Shown one piece after another: positions 57,840 to 64,000 of a stretch of 64,000 nt of DNA. How positions within the stretch are numbered: position 1 is the first letter of the stretch; the number at the start of each line of letters is the position of its first letter. Below the pieces are notes generated by a model. That model made no database searches and was not told the origin of the DNA. It saw only the letters and a program-made list of their open reading frames with translations. The translations under genes and the position numbers were made by a program. The stretch covers positions 107,586 through 171,585 of the forward strand of contig NZ_JAELVR010000013.1 in assembly GCF_016428585.1 (NCBI RefSeq), given 5' to 3'. This DNA comes from Sedimentitalea arenosa (GTDB lineage Bacteria; Pseudomonadota; Alphaproteobacteria; Rhodobacterales; Rhodobacteraceae).

Positions 57840-58823
57840 TTAAAACGTCAAAGACATGTTCACCCAGAGAATATCGCTTTCAAACCGTCGCTTTGACTCG
57901 AATTCCTTGAAGTACTTCAACTGGAAACTCGCGTCGTGGCCAAATACGGTTGCCCCAGAGTAGGTGACCATCGGACCAAGTCCGTAGACCCGGGCCTTCA
58001 GCGAATTGGCGCCGAGGGCGGTGCGGGTCGCGACGGCTCCTGACCCGCTGTCATCACCGATCTGCTGATAGGCATACCCGGATACACCAAGGGCCAAGCC
58101 TGATTTCATGTGCTGCAACACAGTGCCCTCAAGGTTCAAGGCCGGGGCGTTCTGGTAATCTGTGGCCTTGTTGCGTGTGCTGATCAGCAGGCTGGCTGCG
58201 CCGGAAAACTCGAGACCAGTCGCAGGATCAAAATGGGTGGCGGCAAAGACCGGTTGGAACGACCAGATGTTCTTGCCGGTGTTGAGCGCGTTGATCGTGC
58301 GGTTTGGGACGTCTATCGAAGCCGTGCTATAGCTGCCGGTCGGGGCGTAGATCGATAATGCGGCGCTGTAGTGCCAGTTTCCAGTGTGCCAGCCAACCAG
58401 CGGGGTCAGGGTGATGTCGCCGATTCCAGAGGTGGTATCTTCGATCGCGACATCAACCAGCGGCGGTGTGACTCCGACAAATGAAAGCCCGGCGTCAAAT
58501 ACAAACGGAATATTCAGGTTCAACGCCGGAGTGCCGCCCCAAAGCTGGGTGTCGAATACCTTGGTCAGGCTAAGCTTTGCGAAGGTGACATCAAGATTGG
58601 TGTCAGCCCGGATCGGAAGGCCGCCCATTGTCAGCCCTTCAACCGACCCGTCCATGGTGACAACATCCAACCCAAGATAAAACCCCGGCCCCGGAACGAT
58701 GCCCGCAAAGGCGGCGCGCGATCCCAACAAATAGGCACCGGCACCCCCTTCAACCGCGCCGGACGCGGAGGGAAGCGACGCCAGCGCCAGCGATGCGGCG
58801 GCGGCAAGAAATGTGTTTTTCAT
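57840..58823 (-). CDS. MetA/SphA-type outer-membrane transport protein
   Basis: A 327-aa exported barrel. The signal peptide ends SASGAVEG. The body matches the phenol degradation meta-pathway (Phenol_MetA_deg/SphA) family: GGAGAYLLGSRAAFAGIVPGPGFYLG at the start, LTPLVGWHTGNWHYSAALSIYAPTGSY in the middle, and a closing FESDILWVNMSLTF with terminal Phe. Relatives are thought to let hydrophobic or aromatic compounds cross the outer membrane. It is the last of three co-directional genes, 12 bp after the second DUF3604 gene. Strand usage and spacing suggest one operon. Confidence 0.82.
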   Translation of the reverse strand: MKNTFLAAAASLALASLPSASGAVEGGAGAYLLGSRAAFAGIVPGPGFYLGLDVVTMDGSVEGLTMGGLPIRADTNLDVTFAKLSLTKVFDTQLWGGTPALNLNIPFVFDAGLSFVGVTPPLVDVAIEDTTSGIGDITLTPLVGWHTGNWHYSAALSIYAPTGSYSTASIDVPNRTINALNTGKNIWSFQPVFAATHFDPATGLEFSGAASLLISTRNKATDYQNAPALNLEGTVLQHMKSGLALGVSGYAYQQIGDDSGSGAVATRTALGANSLKARVYGLGPMVTYSGATVFGHDASFQLKYFKEFESKRRFESDILWVNMSLTF

Positions 58824-58835
58824 GATGTTTTCCGC

Positions 58836-60632
58836 TCAGCTCGGTGAAAACCAGATTGGCGAGCCCCAGGCGCGCTCTTGGATGGTCGCAGGAACGTCGC
58901 TCAACAGCGGTAGATTGTTGGGCACCGCGTCATAGGTCGACCAGCGCGGCGTCGGAATTTCCAGCACGCGGGCATAATAAAAGGCCCCTTCTGCCGGGTC
59001 AAAATCCGGGTCGGTCCAGCTGCCACTGAGGATCGGTGCCCCGATTTCGTTGGTGTAAAGCGCGGTGGTCACATCGACCGTGTTGCCAACAGCGGGCAGT
59101 TTTCCATTCGCATCGAGGGTGCGGTCACCGGACCATGCGACGTCGATGATCCTTTCGTGGGTGTCCCCGTTCGCGTCGACCCACCCCTTGACGATCTGGA
59201 TGCGGTCCAGGTTTGCGCCGTCCGGGTCTTTGGCCGCGTAGACCGTGAATGTTGGGGCAGTTGAACCTGACCCCAAAACGCCGCCCATCGGCACGCCTTT
59301 GGCATAGCCGTACTCGACCATCTTCGCGGGATCGGAGACATCCGCGTCCAGATCTGCGCCGCCGAACATACGCACCTTGATGCGGGGGCCGGATGTCGCA
59401 TAGGTTTCGCGCCGCTTCATCGCGTCCCAGATGCTGGCGCGAGTGTTTTCCTCGGCCCAGACCCCCGACAGCGACCCGATCGACAGATCCACGCCGTCGA
59501 TCCAGCCACCAACACCGGCGGTGCGGCGGCGTTCCACGCTGCCGTCCTCGGGGCCGTGGCCACCAATGAAATCGTCTTCGGCCACGTCGCCCGGCAACCC
59601 GTTGTGGTTGTCAGTCCCGCCGATGAACCCCACCTGAAACGGGTTGGTGCCCAGCGATTGTTCATAGGCCAACCCGATCTTCAACCCTTCGCGCACAAAG
59701 TCCCGTTTATGGAAATAGCGGTTGGAATTCTTCTGTATCGAATTGGCAATCTCGAAATCAGCAAATTCGTCAGCTTGCCAGAACGCCTCGTGAACTTCCG
59801 AGTTGCCCTTGATCTGCATCATCTCGATCAACGGTTCCCACTTGTTTCGCGCCTGCGCATAGGCGGCATCCAACGGATTTCCAAAGCTGTCGAGATCGGG
59901 GAACATCTGCAGCTTGGAGGCATTTGAATTGTGCGGGATGGCCAACGGGGTTGATCCGTCATTTTCGGCGCCTTGTAGCCAAGCCCACAGTTCTTCGACC
60001 TTGTTGGTATCGTAGCTGGACAGCGGCGTGTCAGGCACCACGCTGTCGCGGAAGATCACGTTGCGGTGCATGTTGCCGCCATTCGGGGCCGCCGACCATT
60101 CAAACGCGATGAAGGCGGTGAAATTGCCGGGGTCATTGTGTTGTTCTGCGGCGTCGATTTCGATCTGCCAGCCGGATTTGGTTGTTTCAGGCCCCTGATA
60201 GAAGGGGGGATGGCTGGGATTGTCGCCGCGATTGTTGGAGACGACATATTTGTAGAACCACGCCTGCTTGTCCTCAAGGGATTCCAGGGTGCGAAGCTGT
60301 TCCAGGTCATCCTGCCCGTGTCCCGGCGCGTCCGGGAATATGGTGGAGTACATCTCGCCCAAGTATTCGACATGGTCGCTGATCGCGACAAAATCCAGCG
60401 GGCGATCCAGTTGCTTGTGACGCCCGTTGACGATCACGGGCTGTCCCTTGGCAAAACGAATGGCATCCGAGGGCATCAGCCGCGCGCCGCCAATATACGC
60501 GTCCAGGGACAAGGCGGTGTGTATATGCGTTTCGCCGAAATAGGCATTCCGCACCGGGGTCGGGTCGGCATTTGCCGCCCCGCACAGTCCCAGAACACAG
60601 ATCGCGGCGAGCAAGTTTTTCAAGACAGTCAT
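58836..60632 (-). CDS. DUF3604 exported protein B
   Basis: A 598-aa protein with signal peptide (to ANADP). Metal-site-like motifs recall the PHP fold: His36/His38 (GETHIHTALSLDA), Asp86/His87 (FVAISDHVEYLGE), IPHNSN, and GGTDNHNGLPGD. Its C-terminus has the family blocks DPDFDPAEGAFYYARVLEIPTPRW and TIQERAWGSPIWF. It shares these with its upstream neighbour (paralogue). I know of no demonstrated activity for DUF3604. Its ATG overlaps the upstream stop by 4 bp (ATGA). A periplasmic metal-dependent hydrolase is the likely class; this is inference. Confidence 0.85.
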   Translation of the reverse strand: MTVLKNLLAAICVLGLCGAANADPTPVRNAYFGETHIHTALSLDAYIGGARLMPSDAIRFAKGQPVIVNGRHKQLDRPLDFVAISDHVEYLGEMYSTIFPDAPGHGQDDLEQLRTLESLEDKQAWFYKYVVSNNRGDNPSHPPFYQGPETTKSGWQIEIDAAEQHNDPGNFTAFIAFEWSAAPNGGNMHRNVIFRDSVVPDTPLSSYDTNKVEELWAWLQGAENDGSTPLAIPHNSNASKLQMFPDLDSFGNPLDAAYAQARNKWEPLIEMMQIKGNSEVHEAFWQADEFADFEIANSIQKNSNRYFHKRDFVREGLKIGLAYEQSLGTNPFQVGFIGGTDNHNGLPGDVAEDDFIGGHGPEDGSVERRRTAGVGGWIDGVDLSIGSLSGVWAEENTRASIWDAMKRRETYATSGPRIKVRMFGGADLDADVSDPAKMVEYGYAKGVPMGGVLGSGSTAPTFTVYAAKDPDGANLDRIQIVKGWVDANGDTHERIIDVAWSGDRTLDANGKLPAVGNTVDVTTALYTNEIGAPILSGSWTDPDFDPAEGAFYYARVLEIPTPRWSTYDAVPNNLPLLSDVPATIQERAWGSPIWFSPS

Positions 60633-62572
60633 CCTTTGGGGGCGTACCAGATCGGCGATGTATAAGCGCGTTCCTGCACGGTCATCGGGATATGGTCGGG
60701 AAGGTCGAGGTTGAATTTGACCGCGTCATAAGCTGTCCAGCGCGGTGTCGGGATCTCGATCACCCGGGCGTAATAGAACGCCTTCAGCGCCGGGTCGAAA
60801 TCCGGATCTTCCCAGACGGTCCCCAGTTCGGATGCTCCGATGGTGTTGGTCCAGGCCGGGATCGACAGGTCCACCGTGTTGCCAACCGGGGGCAGCTTGC
60901 CATCGGCGCCTGCCACGCGACCATCCGACCATGCCACATCATAGACTTTCTCGCGCGGTGTTCCGTCGGCTTCGATCCAACCTTTCACCATCTGTATCCG
61001 GTCCAGATTGGCGCCCATCGGGTCGCGTAGGGCGTAGACCAGGAAGGATGGCGCGCCGGTTCCGGGCAACATGTCCGCCCCCATGGGAACGCCCTTGGTA
61101 TAGCCGACAAGCGCCAGATCACGGTGCCCGGCATCTTCGCTGGTGAAATCCCAGCCGCCGAAAAGGCGCACTCGCATCCTTGAACTGGTTGTTGCATAAA
61201 CCTCGCGCCGTTCCATCGCGTCAAAGATCGCGCCGCGGGTGTTGGATGTGGCCCAGACGGCAGTCAGGCCAGAAGTGATATAGCGCCAGGAGTGATATTC
61301 GATATCCAGATCTTCATTGCGCTTTGACAGGTGATTGGCGCGATCTTCGCTGGGCTCATAGGCGGTGAACTTGCCGAAGAAATTGTCGTTGTCGGGTGTG
61401 GACAGTCCGGTATGTGCGTCTCCGGCCCCGACCAGGCCGAACTTGTAGGGGTTCGTGCCCAATTCGGTTTCCAGTTGCAGACCGCGCTGCAACCCCGAGC
61501 GGACATATTCGCCCGCCAGCATATATTTGATCTTGGCTTGGGACATATCCAGATTGGCCCAATCCCAGGTCTCGAAATCAGCAAATTCATCATCCGGTGA
61601 CAGGAACGGGTGCGCTTCGCCGTCGCCCTTGATCTGGGTGGCCTCGTAAAGACGCTCCCATTTGTTGCGCTGTTCGGCATAGTTCGCATCAAACGCGGCC
61701 CCATCGGCAAAATCATCCAGCAAGGCAAACATCATGCCGTTGGACAGGTTTCCGTTATGGGGGATTGCGGTGACATCGCCGCCAACGGTATCTTCGTAAT
61801 TCTGCAACCACTCCCACAATTTCCGCGGGTCTCGGCTGCCTATGGGCGGTGTCGTGGTGTAGGGCACGATCTGCTTTGCCCGCTCGGCCCCATCACGGAA
61901 AATCACGTTGCGGTGCAGATTATTTCCCTTTTCCAGCGAAGTCCATTCATAGGCAATGAACGTCGTGAATACACCGGGGTCGTTGAACTCTTCGGCGGCG
62001 TCCACGATGTCTTCCCAAACCCGCTTATAGGCTGGATTGCCGGGTTGGTAATTCAGAGCTTCGGATACTTCGCCCTGCGAAAACTGCCTGGTCAGTTCAA
62101 ATGCAGCATCCTGTGCCCGTTTTCCTCCGGCGTTGAATTCTTCATGGAACATCTTGCCGTCAGGATCGGCCATGACGTTGGGTGTACCGGCCAGGATATC
62201 GGTGATCGCCCCCATAGCGTCGGAATGGTCGGTGATCATGAAGAAATCAAATGGGGTGCGCAGCTTGACCGGCTGGCCGGTGTTCGATGTCACCTGTTCA
62301 CCACGCGCGAACCGGTAGGCATCGCGGGGCATCAGGGTCGTGCCACCGCCACCGGCATCGCCGGACAACCCGGTGTGAACATGGGTATCGCCAAAATAGA
62401 CATTCTCGGGAAAGGACCGATTGGCGTAGGGCGAATATGGGCGTTCGGCAAAAACAGGCTCAAGGCCGGTCATGTCAATCGAATCCTGTGCTGTCGCACC
62501 GGTCGCGGCAATCGCAGTCAGAACCAAAACAGACAATGTGATGTTCAATCGTTTGATTTTCAAATCTCCCAA
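60629..62572 (-). CDS. DUF3604 exported protein A
   Basis: A 647-aa protein with signal peptide (to ATAQD). Motifs match protein B: His64/His66 (GDTHVHTGLSGDAGG), Asp115/His116 (FMITDHSDAMG), IPHNGN, GAGDAHTG, and the end blocks DPDFDPALKAFYYARVIEIPTPRW and TVQERAYTSPIWY. The start is a non-ATG codon: TTG 62572 gives the longest frame, and TTG 62563 lies directly after GGGAG. Both give a normal signal peptide. It is the first gene of the three-gene cluster and faces the Crp/Fnr regulator across 310 bp. Confidence 0.85.
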   Translation of the reverse strand: MGDLKIKRLNITLSVLVLTAIAATGATAQDSIDMTGLEPVFAERPYSPYANRSFPENVYFGDTHVHTGLSGDAGGGGTTLMPRDAYRFARGEQVTSNTGQPVKLRTPFDFFMITDHSDAMGAITDILAGTPNVMADPDGKMFHEEFNAGGKRAQDAAFELTRQFSQGEVSEALNYQPGNPAYKRVWEDIVDAAEEFNDPGVFTTFIAYEWTSLEKGNNLHRNVIFRDGAERAKQIVPYTTTPPIGSRDPRKLWEWLQNYEDTVGGDVTAIPHNGNLSNGMMFALLDDFADGAAFDANYAEQRNKWERLYEATQIKGDGEAHPFLSPDDEFADFETWDWANLDMSQAKIKYMLAGEYVRSGLQRGLQLETELGTNPYKFGLVGAGDAHTGLSTPDNDNFFGKFTAYEPSEDRANHLSKRNEDLDIEYHSWRYITSGLTAVWATSNTRGAIFDAMERREVYATTSSRMRVRLFGGWDFTSEDAGHRDLALVGYTKGVPMGADMLPGTGAPSFLVYALRDPMGANLDRIQMVKGWIEADGTPREKVYDVAWSDGRVAGADGKLPPVGNTVDLSIPAWTNTIGASELGTVWEDPDFDPALKAFYYARVIEIPTPRWTAYDAVKFNLDLPDHIPMTVQERAYTSPIWYAPKG

Positions 62573-62882
62573 AATCTTGGCTTTGTCCCGGGGCCTGGCA
62601 GTCGTCGAACCCTTGCCTTGTGCTTGGCAACGTCTTGGCCCTCGCTTTCACGGGCTGCGCGGGTTGTTCTGCCAGGAACTGTCGTTTCCGCACATGGACC
62701 AGTGCCAAAAATCGCCAACAGGCTCTCTGACCGGATCAAACCGCAGGGGGAGGGCCAGTGTCATCGGTTTTGAGTCATTCGATATTCAACCCGGCTGAAA
62801 CCTTCAGGGCAGATTCAAAATAGCATTGTTCCAGTTCCAGCATTGTATAGTTTTGGACAATCCTTGGAGTTTTTGCGGTGCA
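62573..62882. promoter_or_regulatory. Divergent control region of DUF3604 cluster and Crp/Fnr gene
   Basis: The 310 bp between the two divergent transcripts contain an 8-bp direct repeat (AGCATTGT at 62822-62829 and again at 62839-62846, spacing 17) just upstream of the regulator gene, a spacing similar to two helical turns. No classical TTGATnnnnATCAA (Fnr) or TGTGAnnnnnnTCACA (Crp) box was found. It is the likely site for autoregulation and cluster control. Confidence 0.4.
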
Positions 62883-63560
62883 ATGAAAAATGTTGGAAAA
62901 CTGAGCGCCGGTTGGCTTGGCGACCTTCCACAGGCGTTTGTTGAACGCCTGGTGGCGATCGGCAGGTGGGTCCGGAAGGATCAGGGCCAGATCATCTACG
63001 GGATCGGCTCAGATGATACAAACCTGTACGGTATCGCCTCGGGTACGGCGCGGATGCAAATGGCGTTAAACGAGCACGAGCAAAGACTGTCGCATGTCAT
63101 TGGCCCCGGGTTCTGGTTTGGAGAAAACGAACTGGTGTCCGGCGAGGCTCGCATGCTGGAGTTTGCGGCCGCAACCGGCATGTCGCTTCTGCAAATCACC
63201 CGAACCGATTTTCAGAACCTTGCACGTGATGTCCCTGACGCCTGGAGATGGATAGCCCTGCTGGCCGGACAGCACCTGATTACCGCCATCGGGGCGGCTG
63301 ATGATCTGATGCTGCCGTCCTCGGAAAAACGCCTGGCCGCCGTGTTGCTGCGCCTTTCGGGAAACCGGCTTGGGCATCCACGCTCTCCTTCGATTGCGGT
63401 TATCCCGGTCACGCAACAGGAATTGGCCATTGCAGCAAACCTGTCCCGGGCGTCGGCAGGGCGCATTCTGAGAAAGCTGGAAACCAGCGGCGAAATCTCT
63501 CTTGAGTACCGCGCAGTGATGATCCGGGATTTCAACGCCTTGAGCGCGCGAATTCTGTGA
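62883..63560 (+). CDS. Crp/Fnr-family transcriptional regulator
   Basis: A 225-aa protein. The cyclic-nucleotide-binding-like beta-roll covers about residues 20-130 (HVIGPGFWFGENELVSG), the dimer helix follows, and the HTH is about 170-215 (VTQQELAIAANLSRASAGRILRKLE). There are no cysteines, so an Fnr-type iron-sulfur sensor is excluded; the cAMP-phosphate-binding residues are not clearly conserved either. It probably senses a pathway effector. It is divergent from the DUF3604 cluster. ATG 62883 is chosen; the longer frame from 62826 lacks support. Confidence 0.85.
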   Translation: MKNVGKLSAGWLGDLPQAFVERLVAIGRWVRKDQGQIIYGIGSDDTNLYGIASGTARMQMALNEHEQRLSHVIGPGFWFGENELVSGEARMLEFAAATGMSLLQITRTDFQNLARDVPDAWRWIALLAGQHLITAIGAADDLMLPSSEKRLAAVLLRLSGNRLGHPRSPSIAVIPVTQQELAIAANLSRASAGRILRKLETSGEISLEYRAVMIRDFNALSARIL

Positions 63561-63721
63561 GACTGTTGGCCTTGGTGAAAAAGTCGGCCATTGAGGCGGT
63601 GGAATACGAGCTTTGCCACATCGCTGTGCCACACCACTGCACCGCTTTCTTTGATCTGCTTGACCGAGTGATGCCGGATCGAGAGCGCTGGAAGCAACGC
63701 CTAAAGAGGATCTTGGCCTGA
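63557..63721 (+). CDS. Candidate small protein, 54 aa, overlapping the regulator stop
   Basis: A GTG at 63557 overlaps the regulator stop by 4 bp (GTGA), the layout of coupled genes. The 54 residues include VEYELCHIAVPHHCTAFFDL with two Cys and three His, and a basic tail (RWKQRLKRILA). I recognise no family. It could be chance, or a fragment of transposon-borne sequence, since an IS lies 180 bp further on. Confidence 0.3.
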   Translation: MRLLALVKKSAIEAVEYELCHIAVPHHCTAFFDLLDRVMPDRERWKQRLKRILA

Positions 63722-63898
63722 GAAATTCCGACGCTAGTCACCGTTGAACCAAATGAAAACATCTGGCCCGCATTAAACAAAAATGTGCTAAGTATCATAC
63801 ACTTGCAGAACTTCTCCAAATCAGCGCAGTCAGTAGGTGTAGAGAATACCGGCCCGGAGAGAACGCTCTAGCCCCTCCTAGGCTCCAGACTCATTGAT
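63722..63898. other. Intergenic region before the IS5-like element
   Basis: No gene is visible. The stretch at about 63,868-63,895 (including GGCTCCAGACTC) may be the terminal inverted repeat of the IS5-like element that begins beyond. Confidence 0.4.
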
Positions 63899-64000
63899 TT
63901 ACAGCCAGAACAAGACAGTAGCCGCGAGCGCGATTGCCGAGAGGAATACCGTCGGGGATCTGTCGTAGCGGGTGGCAACGCGACGCCAATCCTTCAGTCG
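63899..64000 (-). CDS. IS5-family-type transposase, C-terminal end (cut by window edge)
   Basis: The minus-strand frame entering from the right edge reads RLKDWRRVATRYDRSPTVFL followed by a hydrophobic tail ending FWL and TAA at 63899. Blocks 'RLKDFRRIATRYDK' and 'FLAAVCLAATI' near the C-terminus are characteristic of IS5-like transposases. Whether the rest is intact cannot be seen. Confidence 0.78.
   Translation of the reverse strand, partial: RLKDWRRVATRYDRSPTVFLSAIALAATVLFWL

Noticed and set aside
62553..62563. TTGATTTTCAA resembling an Fnr half-site pair
   Set aside because: The spacing is wrong for an Fnr box and it lies in the start region of the DUF3604 gene.
1..64000. tRNA, rRNA, CRISPR arrays, riboswitches, replication origin, phage genes
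   Set aside because: None was recognised by eye on either strand; a covariance-model scan (tRNAscan-SE, Infernal) could detect ones missed.

Overview
The window looks like a chromosomal segment of a GC-rich alphaproteobacterium, most likely of the Rhodobacteraceae (Roseobacter-type). This is inferred from the codon style, from type I-secreted calcium-repeat proteins, from single-MCE-domain lipid transport operons with an STAS-fused permease, and from the many periplasm and envelope genes. No rRNA, tRNA or CRISPR array was seen. Genes are tightly packed, often with 4-bp ATGA overlaps, and lie in short operons separated by divergent or convergent junctions.

Layout. 0-6.2 kb: the 3' part of a large AAA-ATPase/TPR regulator, then a secreted subtilase with a P domain, seven 81-82-residue repeats and a calcium-binding C-terminus. 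6.3-9.6 kb: a one-component regulator (excisionase-type HTH plus molybdate/tungstate-binding-like domain) converging on a tungstate ABC importer (tupBCA). 10-11.2 kb: a two-gene redox pair, a degenerate intradiol dioxygenase-like exported protein and a four-histidine membrane cytochrome. 11.4-15.9 kb: a phospholipase D-like lipoprotein, a DksA/TraR zinc-finger protein, a flavodoxin-like protein, a transglutaminase-like protein and a class C serine hydrolase. 15.9-21 kb: an RND efflux pump with a divergent TetR repressor and a perfect palindrome between them. 21.2-28.7 kb: a soluble GAF histidine kinase and response regulator, divergent from a sugar ABC importer operon that ends in an SMP-30-type lactonase. 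28.8-33.1 kb: a MacB-like ABC exporter with a HlyD adaptor. 33.2-39.1 kb: an Omp85/D15-type barrel followed by an MCE lipid transport operon (permease, ATPase, MCE protein, lipoprotein). 39.1-48.2 kb: a long gap, an arylsulfatase, a Pit phosphate transporter, two orphan outer-membrane-type proteins and an AI-2E family exporter. 48.2-54.2 kb: a second RND pump and an MscS channel. 54.8-57 kb: a DUF3141 PHA-synthase-like alpha/beta hydrolase.

57-64 kb is an accessory block. A nested insertion-sequence ruin (an IS6-family gene split by an IS3-family remnant) borders three co-directional genes, two tandem paralogous DUF3604 secreted proteins and a MetA/SphA-type outer-membrane channel. These face a divergent Crp/Fnr regulator, and an IS5-like transposase enters from the right edge. 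This IS-bounded DUF3604-channel-regulator cassette is the best candidate here for an undescribed system: an inducible periplasmic, probably metal-dependent activity coupled to outer-membrane uptake of an unknown substrate. The next most interesting items are the D15 barrel placed directly before the MCE operon and the intradiol-like/cytochrome pair that has kept the two histidines but not the tyrosines of the iron site.
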